The position numbers were made by a program, and so were the translations under genes. A DNA stretch of 64,000 nucleotides from Nitzschia sp. pyKryTriq1 (lineage: Eukaryota; Bacillariophyta; Bacillariophyceae; Bacillariales; Bacillariaceae), in NCBI GenBank assembly GCA_956465555.1, contig OY101118.1, forward strand, positions 1,240,001-1,304,000, read 5' to 3'. Below the pieces are notes generated by a model. It was not told the DNA's origin. It ran no database searches and worked only from the letters and a program-made list of their open reading frames with translations. Below are positions 10,702 to 20,825 of this stretch, piece after piece. Within the stretch, counting starts at the first letter, position 1; the number at the start of each line of letters is the position of its first letter.

Positions 10702-11157
10702 CTAGTACTGACTTCTCCTCATGACGCTGCGGGTTCTTGGGGCATTGGTGTATCTAGTAGGTCCTTTATTGAGCCCACTATGGCCCGACAGACCACACGC
10801 AAAGTCGATGAGACCAGTACCGGTACCGGCACCGGCAGGTGCTGACTGGGTTGAACGGCTCGTTCTGTCACTTTCGTCAATGGATTCGTTCCAATGCGAC
10901 GATGAAAAGTACTGTGACATGATATCTTGAGACTGCTTTTCTTCTTCTTTTTGACCACGAAGGTAGTTCATTAGGTTTCCGAACGACCGAGAAGGTTCAA
11001 TCGCAGCAACGTAAGGGAAGAAGGAGACCTGCGCTTCCTCGTAAGACTGTGTTGTCGTTATGGCTGGCGCAACTCCCTTTTGCGCGCCCGAAATAGCCTT
11101 TTGAGGCGCGGTAACTGTTACCGGCGATGAAGGAGGCACGTTTCTGGCTAATTTCAT
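10702..11157 (-). CDS. Small protein sharing a tail motif with the adjacent RING protein
   Basis: Single-exon frame of 151 residues, function unknown. The sequence is Ser/Thr/Gly-rich and probably disordered, with a short charged patch RGQKEEEKQSQDIMSQYFSS in the middle. Near the C-terminus IDFACGLSGHSGLN aligns with INFRTGMSGHTGLN in the RING-finger protein just upstream on the same strand. This is the best argument that the frame is real. The two may be diverged pieces of a duplicated gene, or share a docking or modification motif. No signal peptide or membrane segment is seen. A chance frame remains possible. Confidence 0.55.
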   Translation of the reverse strand: MKLARNVPPSSPVTVTAPQKAISGAQKGVAPAITTTQSYEEAQVSFFPYVAAIEPSRSFGNLMNYLRGQKEEEKQSQDIMSQYFSSSHWNESIDESDRTSRSTQSAPAGAGTGTGLIDFACGLSGHSGLNKGPTRYTNAPRTRSVMRRSQY

Positions 11158-11570
11158 AGCTTTATTCTAGTAGTAGTCCTACGGATGATATACTACCGGT
11201 AGAGAGAGTCCTACCGATGATGTGCTACTAGTAGTACTACTACTACCGTACAACAACAACTCCTCTGGTTGATACCGCCGGTACAGCTCCTCGTATGTAC
11301 CAGGAGGAGGAACTACCTACAGTAGTACTTGTGCGTTCAGTCTCTATGACAGGTACACCTGCAACTTTTGTGTGATACTCGCACAAGTGCTGTTAGCCCA
11401 ATCCACCACAGCTATCCAGCTACTATGCTCGTTCTTTTCTGATCAGATGGCAGTGTATGGCTGTGCCGGTGGTTCTAGTACTCCTCTCTAGAGAGAAAGT
11501 TGGCCATGATTCTTATCTAGTTAAATATAATCTTGTACAGCGAGGAGGAAAAAAAAAGCCCCTCCTCGAA
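11158..11570. other. Intergenic region with short TAC/CTA-rich repeats
   Basis: No gene seen. It contains a diverged direct repeat around 11175-11225 (two copies of a unit with gtcctac-gatgat and ctaccggtag) and a run of tactac triplets. Confidence 0.5.
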
Positions 11571-13411
11571 CTATTCCATTGTGTTGTGGTCCATCACACC
11601 ATTCTGTCGTCTCATTGCTTGCTGCTGGAGGTTCGCCGCCCGAGCCGTTGCAGCAATCCCCCGATGTTCGCTCATCATGCGAATATGTGGCCTGGACATG
11701 GGACTTGACTTTTTTCGGGATACATTCAGACCAGTGTGACCACTCATTCCTGTTCGGAAGTTGATTGGACCATCAAATGACCCACTTCTCAGTGTGTCGC
11801 CACTTGTTAAGTTTGCATTGGCAGCGATTGCTCGTGCGGCTAGTGATCGACCAGGGCCAACGTGGCCATCTACAAGAGAATCGTCAAAGGACAAGGCCAA
11901 GCCATGACCCGGGTCACATTCATGCTCGATCAGCCGCTCCCCAAAGAGAGTCGAGCCACAACCAAAGGTCCATGGTAGCCCATGTATGTCGTCGTCGCTG
12001 TTGACTCTGTATCGTGGCAAACCAGGCGGCGCGCCATCGATAAATGGCTGAGACAATTCGTGCTGCAGATATCCAGGCATTGGGCACGAATTGGCAGGAG
12101 AGTGACCGTATTGTTCGAGGTGCGGAGATATCTGTTGTGCCGGAGTTCTGGGATTTGTTCCCAGGTTGACTTCAGTAGAAGAAATAGATCCAGTGACCTC
12201 TATTCCACCTGGCGAAGAGGGTTCCAAAGGATCTTCCATCCTACGTGTTGGTGGAGTGGTGGGCTCTCGAGATGTGACATCGTTCTCATCGTTGACAAGG
12301 ATATCCGCTTCAATTTCTTTCGGTGGTGTGATGACAGGGTATTCGGGAAGGGTTTCTTGCTCAGTCTGGATCTTCTCCTTGAGCCCATCCACCAAACCGT
12401 TGATCTCTTCTAGTTCTCGTTGTAGCTCTTCTTGCTTCCGTAGAACAGACCTTAACATACCCTCATACTGGCAGGACTTTTCCAGAGGACCTCCCACTGC
12501 CAAGTTGTGGCGATAAATGTGTTAGAATGCATGCCTCATGCAGAAATCGTACTCCCAACAGTGGGAACACACACGGCTTCCAATGCCCACGTACCTTTTA
12601 CGAGCTGGTTCACTGAAGCAACAATGTAGCCCGCCCCCCTAGCCAGCTGGTAGACACCTTCATCGACCCCCACTACTTGCACTCTTTGACCCTCTTCAAT
12701 AGTGAAAGGCTCCCGTACTTCGTCAGTCTTCTTTTCTTCATCATTCTCGTCTAGTTGACCTTCTTGATGATGACTCTTGTTTGGATCGAAAGGCAAGACA
12801 GCAAGACCCAGAGGTTCTCGAACGGCATAAGTACCGCAGTTTCCCACCAACGCACTCATCCCAGCCAAGATAGGATCCAGATTGCTCGGACCGTCTGGGT
12901 TCTGATTGATACCCACATCGGTCTCCGTTTCATCTTCATCCATCGCGTTCTCGACTCCCTCCGCTTCGGCCCTCGCTTGCTCTTTCCGCAACCTCGCTTC
13001 TTGCAAAAGTCTGGCTTGCCGATCCGCCGCCTCGATCATCCCCATCAAAACAGTATTTCTCGGTAACGGAAGCGGTACTGGTTCTTCCTTCACCAGTGGT
13101 ACGTTCATCCCAGACGAGTTTTGCGAACCCGGGGAGTAGCGTCCACGAGGGACTCCATACCGCGTGGCGGGAGCAGGTGAGCGCGTATTGAGGCCGGGGT
13201 TGCCCAGGACCGGAGGTTGTTTCTGCTGCGTAGCGGGAGGAGTCCAAAATAGGGGTTCACGGCATTCCATACATCGACGTAGTCGCTTGGCACAGACCAA
13301 ACAAACATAGGTGTGTCCACAGGGCAAGACCACCGGAGGGCGGTCTTTAATGTCGAACTCTTCGAAACAAATGATGCAGTGCAAGGAAACTTCTGCGGCT
13401 AAGGACCCCAT
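11571..13411 (-). CDS. RING-finger protein with coiled coil and SGHTGLN tail
   Basis: Probable E3 ubiquitin ligase, 580 residues from two exons: 13411-12595 and 12496-11571. The phase-1 intron (gtacgt...ttggcag) joins VNQLVK to VGGPLEK. The RING lies at the very N-terminus with C12-C15-C31-H33-C37-C40-C47-C50, including LPCGHTYVC and CMEC; the H-x3-C spacing is one residue longer than usual. A central disordered region rich in Pro, Gly and acidic residues is followed by a coiled coil after the intron (RSVLRKQEELQRELEEINGL) and a Ser/Gly-rich C-terminus with the SGHTGLN motif also found in the 10702-11157 gene. Without splicing the two exons look like separate genes; phase and coiled-coil continuity favour one. 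Substrate unknown. Confidence 0.82.
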
Positions 13412-14751
13412 GATGTCTGTCGATGGCTATGGACGAGCTAATTTTCTAAAGGAAGGTGCGAGTGAAGCAAGAAAGGAACTCTTCCCCTCGTCGGAACCGG
13501 CGTACGATTGAATAGCTTTCCCCCCCTCCAGCAAATATTGATGATTCTTCTTCAGTCCTCAATCTTCTCTTCCTCTAAAGGAGATTGAGATGCACTTTCA
13601 GGTTCCCTCAACTGTCAAACACTCTCCAAATTGCGTTCTTAGTATGGCGATGGGTCTGCCTCGTGTTGTTAGGTCAGTACGGTCTCGTAAATAGAAGGTT
13701 ATTGGAAGGTTTCCAGCGCCATAGTCGGGTGTCTCGGTTCTCGTACGAGTCGTCGACGCTTCATCTCGGCGAGACGCCTCTCCACCGACCTCTAAAAACG
13801 ACTCATGGACACCGACCGGCTCGCGACAATAGCCCGCGAAAACTCGACATCTACTTGTACACAATTCTCTACTGAGTTTGTAGTAGAGGTTCGCATGGTT
13901 CGCATCAGCGGCCAATAAGTAGCCGACGCATAATGTGACCCATTGGAGGCCAAACTTGGCAAGCGTTGCACGCCATGGAAGAAGACTCTTCAATGATCGG
14001 GAAAGAGCTCCCAAGTGTCGGATTTCAATGAGAAAACTTTATTCGATGGTACCACAAAATACGGTCATTCGAGAGGGAGCGCGTGGACTGTTAATATATT
14101 TATTCGTAGCTTAAGATGTATCGCATGATCAATCCCACCAACAGCACGTCATTCGGCGGGGGCAGAGCGGGGGCTCGGAGATGGGAAGAATACTACCGGT
14201 AAGGAAAACCAATGAAATCGTGATTCGAAATCGACAAGCAAAAGCCCGCACGTGCTCGGACTCTCGATAATTACATGAACTTTCCTAATGGTCGACACAC
14301 TTTAGCGCACTTTCCTGATCTATCTTTTAAAAAAGAAAACCGACGCGCCCGCACGCTTCATGCGCCAGCCAGCCATTGAGAAGCACAGCACCCAAACTAC
14401 AGTACCATACGTACGAGCAAGGTACGAGTACCGGTATGGTAAGATCTTATGATCCATCGGATCTGCTGATCGCTGGATCGATCTGATCGATGGCCACCAC
14501 CACGCACACGATGATGCACAAAATGCACAGTGCACGATGACCCGCAAACCGCGAAGTTCCATGCCGACACAGCCGACCACAGATACCGGTAACCAGCACC
14601 CAGCATCAACTAAAACATAAACATCTTACCTGGTACCGTGCGCTTACAACTCTTGAGGAGGCAGGGATTTAGAACAAGACAGAGAACACCAAACATCAAA
14701 AGCAAGCATCCTTAAAAATACTCCTACATCAGTGCAAGAAAAACTCCAACG
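13412..14751. other. Divergent intergenic region
   Basis: This 1.3 kb lies between divergent starts. Minus-strand frames at 13598-14014 (138 codons) and 14320-14580 have no motif or convincing composition. Several ACCGGT/GTAC palindromes occur, near 14198, 14400-14435 and 14585. Confidence 0.5.
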
Positions 14752-15825
14752 ATGTTCCGTCCGGGTGGACGACTTCGTCGCCGCTACACGTTCCTTATCT
14801 TCTTGACGTTGATTTTGGCATCAATCACGAGACATGTTAAAAGTCTAGTGCTAATCCAAAGTTACAGTGCCCAACTATCATGGTGGCATGCTTTTGGGGG
14901 TCAAGGGCTGGAGGCATTTTCGAAGAATAGTGGGGAAGGCGATATTGGCGACGTCCAGGACAAAGATCATTCTTCGCCTACTCCAAGCACGATCTCACCG
15001 ATCCGACTTAATAAGGTCTTCAAAGCGACTCATTCTCGAAGAGAGGCAGATACTATCATTCAAGAAGGCAGGGTGGCGGTCAACGGTATCGTGTCATTCG
15101 GTGACATGGTGGTGCCCTACCATGACAAAATAACGCTCGATGGTAAACTGGTGCAGGGGTGGGAGAAAATGAATGGTCTGATCCAACCGCAGGTGACATC
15201 TTCTGAAAAAACAAACGGTTCGACAGTAACGCCGAATTTTGAATACGTCAAGTACTACAAACCACGAGGGGTTATTTGTACTACTGATCAACGCATAAAA
15301 GGAAACATCGTTGATGCCTTGACAAAACACAGTGGGTACCGACCAAAACATAGAGTTTACCCTGTGGGACGGCTTGATAAGGACTCTTCAGGGCTTATCT
15401 TGCTCACTTCGGATGGAAGATTACCAAATGCCAGTCTCAGACGCGAGCAGAAGCAGCCCAAAGTCTACCGTGTCAGAGTGGACCGGCCAATTGGCGACGA
15501 CGACTTGAAATCATTGCGATCCGGCATTACAATAACGACAGTAGCTCAACGCGACGGCAAATCCAAGCCTTTGACAGCTCCAACGAAACCATGTATCGTA
15601 ACTTTGTTAAGCCCGAGAGATGTAGAGATTGTATTGGAGGAGGGCCGAAACCGGCAAATTCGGAAAATGATGGCGGCCCTGGGCTACGAAGTTCTACTAT
15701 TGCATCGTGTCCGGTTTGGAAACATTTCTCTGGATCGCGACATGTGTGATGGAGATTGGAAGGTCTTGAACATGGAAGAGCTGCAGTGGATAACTTCAAT
15801 CCTGGAGGAGTCGCCGGAAGACTAA
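14752..15825 (+). CDS. RsuA/RluB-type pseudouridine synthase, organelle-targeted
   Basis: Isomerises a specific uridine to pseudouridine, most likely in organellar rRNA. 357 residues, single exon. A hydrophobic N-terminal segment (YTFLIFLTLILAS, about 12-24) resembles a signal peptide or anchor and suggests plastid import, though no clear ASAFAP motif follows. An S4 RNA-binding domain lies at about 82-135 (IRLNKVFKATHSRREAD...GRVAVNG). The catalytic domain starts near VKYYKPRGVICTT and has the active-site motif GRLDKDSSGLILLT with Asp209. Near the C-terminus EGRNRQIRKMMAALGYEV is the expected RluB/RsuA block. Its stop is 23 bp from the stop of the convergent PPR gene. Confidence 0.93.
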   Translation: MFRPGGRLRRRYTFLIFLTLILASITRHVKSLVLIQSYSAQLSWWHAFGGQGLEAFSKNSGEGDIGDVQDKDHSSPTPSTISPIRLNKVFKATHSRREADTIIQEGRVAVNGIVSFGDMVVPYHDKITLDGKLVQGWEKMNGLIQPQVTSSEKTNGSTVTPNFEYVKYYKPRGVICTTDQRIKGNIVDALTKHSGYRPKHRVYPVGRLDKDSSGLILLTSDGRLPNASLRREQKQPKVYRVRVDRPIGDDDLKSLRSGITITTVAQRDGKSKPLTAPTKPCIVTLLSPRDVEIVLEEGRNRQIRKMMAALGYEVLLLHRVRFGNISLDRDMCDGDWKVLNMEELQWITSILEESPED

Positions 15826-15848
15826 GCTTTTCGTTTCCACTAACTACA

Positions 15849-18399
15849 TTACTTCCCTTCGGCAGCACGTGAATTCTTCCTTGATTGAGTCAGCGTTGCC
15901 TTGGTCACCTGGAATCCGCGATCACGCTTGCGACTGGACCTGCTTCTGTCGCCCCACTTCTGCTTTGGTGTGTGCCTTATCCACGAGTTCGGGAACAATG
16001 ATAAATCATAGGAAAGTGTCTCGTCTTCTTTGGATCTCAGTGCCGACCCCATCACTGCTGCAAAGCGTTGCCATGATATTGTTTGCTGAAGGGCCGAAAC
16101 CACGAGAGCGCTAACATGGCCAGCGTGACAGCATTGCCAGAAGGTGGCCTCTGCCATTTCGTATCTTTTATCTTCTGGCGGCATATGCCTTGAAATCGCG
16201 ATGAGTACCTGAGAGTACGTCGCATGATCAGGATAACCGTATTTAGGTATTCGTTTTTGAAAGGTCTCAAGCGTTTTCACCACGATGTCCATTATTTCCA
16301 CCTTTTCCGACTCAGTTTCAACTGCCTCATATGCACAGGCATTCAAAACGGAGTTGCAAGTAATTATATCAGGTTTTGCAAGATTGTTTTCTCCAGAATT
16401 AGCAACTTCGATCATTCTTTGAAGCAGAGCGAAACATTTTGCAGACTTCCCAGCAACATCTGACCATCCGTATGCGTTGATAACAGCGTTGAAACACACG
16501 ACATCTGGAACAACGGCTCTATTTCCATCTTTTGCCATTTTCTCAATCCTCTCAAGAATGGCTTCGGCCCTTTCCGGATTCTTCCCACTTCTGCCAATAG
16601 CATTGATCGTCTGGGTTTAGATGATCGTCAGGGGTGAGATAAACCAATCATGAGGAGGCAACATTCGACTTCATTTCACTCTGACTAATGACTCACCGAA
16701 GTATACGTTCGAATATTGGGCTTAAGACGGCGATCTTCAGGTGCCTCCCTAGATGCTCTCTCAAGTTCCTCCAGAAAAAACTCTGCCTTCTCTGCTGCTT
16801 CGACGGTTTTCATTTTTGCTAAAGTATCAATAACAGAAGTGTAGGTGACCACATCAGGATGACAGTCCTCAAATCCTTCGACCTTGCTTTTCTCTTTCAT
16901 CGAATTCAAGAGGGCTATCGCCTTCTCACTTGCGTCAGGTATTTTTGATTTTGCATAGCAGTTGATCATGGAGTTATATGTGAGAGAATTTGGCTTGGCC
17001 TGAATGTTGCCGAGTCGAAACGACTCCTCGCACCATTCGAGTACTTCTTCAGCACGATGAACTGCGTCTGGCGATCTGCTTCTAGCCCAGGCATTCAAGA
17101 CAGTGGTGTAAGAAGTTGCATCTGGGGCAACATCGGAGGCTTTTTCTTGGAATCGCTTCGCCATATGCTTCAGAATTGCTGTTGCACGACGAGCGGCCCC
17201 GGGAACCTTACTTTGTGCCCAGCAGTTTATCACCACATTGAAGGACTGATTAAAAAAGAAGAGGAATTAGAAATGCAATCATTCAATTTCGAAAAAGAGG
17301 AAACAAGAAAGACTTACCACCTGGTCTGGGCGGCAGTTTAAGCTGGGATCATTGTTGCAAATTTCTTCCATTTGTTCAAGCAAGGCCTCCGCCCTCTTTT
17401 CACAATATTTTTCCTTGCTTTTGGATAGAGTATCGATGACGGTATTGAAAGACGTTGTATCGGGTTTCAGTTCCGGCCTGTCTTTGCAAAGGGTAATCAT
17501 TCGTTCAAGAATTTGCTCGCATCTTCTTGCGGAACCATACCACACTCGGCTTTTACTCCATGTATTCCTGCCCACAATAGAGCAAAATTTCGTTAGGACA
17601 CTGAGCATGGGACTCACACCAGAAAATCGTGTCATGTTTGCACTTACAAGACCGCATTTACAGCGATGGTATTTGGAGCCAATTGCTTATACAGAACTCT
17701 TTTTGCTTCCATTTCCTCTAAAAGAGCTTCGGCCTTCTCTGCCTGCTCCTTTTCCGGCCTGTTAAAGAAAGACCTAGATATGGCATGTATTGTCGATATG
17801 TAACTACTCCTCATGGGAACCAGCCTATCCTCTCCTGTTTGCTCATGATAGGACCAAAGATCTTCAAGATAGCCAATGCACTTCTTGCTTGCCTCTTTCC
17901 GCCCCGTTTGCGACCAAATAGAAATCACCAAGTTGAAAAGGTCTGAGCTTGGATGAAAGCCCTGGCGTAGGAGATTGTTCAGCAACTCATCTGCAATTTC
18001 AGGGGCATCTGCTATCTGACTCTCAGACAAAGCATGCAAGACAATGTGATAACTCTTTTCTTCCGAAATAAAGTCATGTTCTTGACTAGCTGATGATTCT
18101 TTCAGCAGCTGTATCGCTTCCTCGAGCTGCCTGCTTGTAGTTAGTTCCCTAACTTTCTCGGCGAGTGGACTGAGACTCATAACAGAAGGGAATGCCACAT
18201 CTCCATCCAACTGATCAAGCGCTGTGCTTTCAGCGAGCAAAGGACATATCAGCTTGCTGTGAAAGCCATTGACAAGGTTGTTCTTTGCCATGCCGGGTTG
18301 ATTGATTCGATATGTCGTGAAGGCATTTGACGATATAAAACACGAAGCGATCACCGCTTTCGACAAAATCCTATGCCGTCCCATTATATTCAAGTTCAT
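15849..18399 (-). CDS. Pentatricopeptide repeat (PPR) protein, probably organellar
   Basis: RNA-binding helical-repeat protein, 770 residues. Exons are 18399-17648, 17567-17318, 17245-16697 and 16610-15849; all joins keep frame, e.g. NAVL|NTWSKS, PDQV|SFNVVINCW and TYTS|TINAIGRSG. Several degenerate PPR units are readable, such as TTSFNTVIDTLSKSKE, ATSYTTVLNAWARSRSPDA, LTYNSMINCYAKSKIPDA and VVTYTSVIDTLAKM. The N-terminus has a hydrophobic stretch ending in CFISSNAFTTYR, which fits a signal peptide followed by an ASAFAP-like Phe and so suggests plastid targeting; a mitochondrial site is not excluded. The tail is basic. There is no DYW or SMR domain. The likely role is maturation or stability of an organellar transcript. 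Confidence 0.93.
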
Positions 18400-18413
18400 T
18401 CGAAAAGGTGCCG

Positions 18414-18602
18414 TCAGCGTGTGATATGAATCCGTTTGCTTTCAAATGGAGGTCTCGCAATGCTCTTTCTTGTATAGAGAGAAAATAATTCGTCTAAATC
18501 GACAAAGGGGCTGGAGGCTGGAGAGGTTCCCGGTGGAGGTGTGGAGTTTGGAGTTTCAATCGGCGTTTTCGGCTGGTTTTCGGTGACGGAATTCGTGGTC
18601 AT
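18414..18602 (-). CDS. Possible small ORF just upstream of the PPR gene
   Basis: A 62-codon frame ends 14 nt before the PPR start codon, in a different frame. The product is Pro/Thr/Ser-rich with no domain. It could be an upstream ORF in the PPR leader, a small gene or chance. Support is weak. Confidence 0.2.
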   Translation of the reverse strand: MTTNSVTENQPKTPIETPNSTPPPGTSPASSPFVDLDELFSLYTRKSIARPPFESKRIHITR

Positions 18603-18973
18603 GCTGGCTATCGGGCGGGGGTGGAGGTGATGGGAGCAAGATGGGAGTGCTGATGAATGTGTGATGTGAATGTACGTCAGTGTTTGGTCGGGTTAGTCAA
18701 CAATCAAACCACGGCCGGCGTGGCGGGGGCCATACTTGTACTGTAGTACGTACCGGTAACAACTTTTGCTGTCACCGAAAGCGCAGTCCTGCATCAGTAC
18801 CAGTACAATGAAAAAAGTAGACAACAACATGTAAAGCTAAAAGTACTAGATAGCCAAAGCAAGTCCAAAAGAACCATCAAAATAAGACGCGGCTATTGTT
18901 ATCTCCACGGAGAAACGAGCTTGCTTCCTGACTGAGTTAGTAGGTGGTTGAGTGAGTGTACTCCCTCTTCAGC
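18603..18973. other. Intergenic region
   Basis: No gene seen. It holds the PPR 5' flank and the 3' flank of the next minus-strand gene. ACCGGT and GTAC motifs occur near 18740-18760. Confidence 0.5.
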
Positions 18974-20176
18974 TCATTTTTTTCTATTCTTCAAAGCTCG
19001 CTTTCCTTTTCGCGCCTTCGCTGCTTCTATCTGTTCTAATGTCGGTAACTGTGTCAGCTGGTCGTAAGCAAGACCGCCAACTGTAAATGTCTTTGCAATC
19101 CATAAAGCTGCTGGTTGCCCTCGTTCACCGGCCTTGAAAACAGCGAGCACCGCTAGAACGGCGTTAATTGTATATACTGTCAATAAACCTGGAGAAGACG
19201 TGTGAGCAATCATTCAGCACATGCATTCCTTGGTGCGGAAAACACTTACCTCCTTGCAAGGCTCCCCGAAGAGGTGTGGGTAAATTCGTCAACGGAAAAC
19301 CAGGGTATTCTACGAAGGCCATCAACACAATGACCAAAGCACCGATAAGGTGCCCCACCTGTAGTGGACCGGTTGGGATTCCAAGAAAAGGCAGTGCTCG
19401 CTCACCAAGAAGGGCACTGACGGTTCCATATTCTTCTTCCTCAAAGAACGATTCATCGGCATCTGCGTAAGGCTGTTGTTCTAGAAGCTACAGTAGTTTG
19501 CCGAATCCGAAACGTGAGCAAGATCGCCAACCAAAGCGACGCGATGAACGAACGACGTTATAATTACCTTGGCCATTGCCTTTCGGTCCGTTCTTTTGAT
19601 CCTGACTTTAGTTTCCCTTTCCTCCTCTTCAATCCTCGCTAATTCTTCCTCCATTTCTTTTTTTCTGAGAGCTTGTTTGATGTCTGGTAGAGGATACGCT
19701 GTGGTGTCGCCTTCGGATAAAACGTCTGGTTCATCAGAGTTGATGGATGCTAAGAATAGAGACAGCAGTAATTGAGAATGATGATTTTTGTTTGTGATGC
19801 TTGACTTCCAAACTTATCACAAAGACCTACCTGATGATGAAATCTCGCCGTCGAACTTGAAATTGGCCACATCTACAATTTGAGAAATGTCAATTTCCTC
19901 GTCCTCCTCTTCTTCTTCTTCGTCGTCGGCATCTTCAAATGACGGAGCGGATGCGGGCGCTCTTTGATCTGTGCTTGTAGGAGCCACCGGTGGCTGTTTC
20001 CGCCGTCTCTTTTTCTTGCCCCCAGCAGCCCACAAAGCCGATCGGTGCGATCTCACCGCGTCGAATGCCGAATCAAGTTGCAGACAACGCTGTAGACCCA
20101 CCGAGGGAGAGAATGCCTCAACCAGCAGCACCGTGCTGGACACTGCAACTACGAGAAGTAATAACTGATTGCTCAT
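18974..20176 (-). CDS. Plastid-targeted multi-pass membrane protein, unknown function
   Basis: 326 residues from four exons: 20176-19831, 19749-19568, 19487-19250 and 19188-18974; every junction is GT-AG and keeps frame. The start chosen, MSNQLLLLVVAVSS, begins a signal peptide ending VEAFSPS, an ASAFAP-type plastid motif; an ATG 34 codons upstream gives no such peptide. Next come a Lys/Arg cluster (GGKKKRRRKQPP), a very acidic run (DADDEEEEEEDEEID) and a charged helix (ALRKKEMEEELARIEEERE). The C-terminal part is hydrophobic: about three membrane segments around LIGALVIVLMAFVEYPGF, LLTVYTINAVLAVLAVF and ALWIAKTFTVGGLAY, ending in a basic tail. It looks like a thylakoid or envelope protein with a long soluble N-terminus. 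I do not recognise the family. Confidence 0.85.
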
Positions 20177-20825
20177 GGTCGTTTTAATGGAAGACTCTTG
20201 CCTGCTAGTCCCTTCGAAGATGGGGTTATGGTTTGTAGCTTTCTGATCGAGGCAGTATGTACTGTTGGCAGTTGGCATTGTGTAGTTACCATCAGGTATC
20301 AGGTTGCATCTACGATCTGCGGCTCTGGAACTTGAACTCGCTCGACACGCGGAAAGCGCGGAGGCGATCTTCGATCTTTATCGGATGGTCGTGCTGACGC
20401 ACTTAGCGTGATCGCAAGAATTGGGACTCGTGACTGAAAGAACGTGAGCTTGAGCTAGCTTGAGGCCAGCTAGCCAGGGATTTATTATTTTTTGTCCCTG
20501 CTAGCTTGAGGCCGGCCAGGTTGTCAAGGCTGCCGCGAGCAAGAATAATACCAGGTACAGTACCTGGTGCCAGTAATGTACTCGTACGGTACACGAGTAC
20601 TTGTAATCATGCGGTGGTAGGACCCCTGAAAGGTCGTGCTTCCTCTAAAATCTAGTACTAAGCTACACTATAACCCCTGTTTTCTTGAATAAATCTTAAT
20701 ACTAAAGCGGCGTGTCATCCCCACGTCGACGAAGTGATTATCAGAATATGCAAGGACACACGACCGTATATTCCATCGCCGAGAACCACCTTTTCGTCCA
20801 TATACTACAATGGAAAGATATTTTT
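20177..20825. other. Intergenic region with imperfect hairpin and direct repeat
   Basis: No gene seen. A direct repeat with core gctagcttgaggcc occurs near 20455 and 20500. Between the copies, ctagccaggga and tccctgctag can pair around an A/T-rich loop. GTAC motifs cluster at about 20552-20606. Confidence 0.5.

Noticed and set aside
11571-12503. Separate 310-residue gene starting near 12503
   Set aside because: That start is TTG, not ATG; the frame joins the RING exon through a phase-matched GT-AG intron, so it is exon 2 of one gene.
13598-14014. 138-codon minus-strand frame
   Set aside because: No motif, irregular composition with many Arg/Thr/Cys residues, no splice partner; probably chance.
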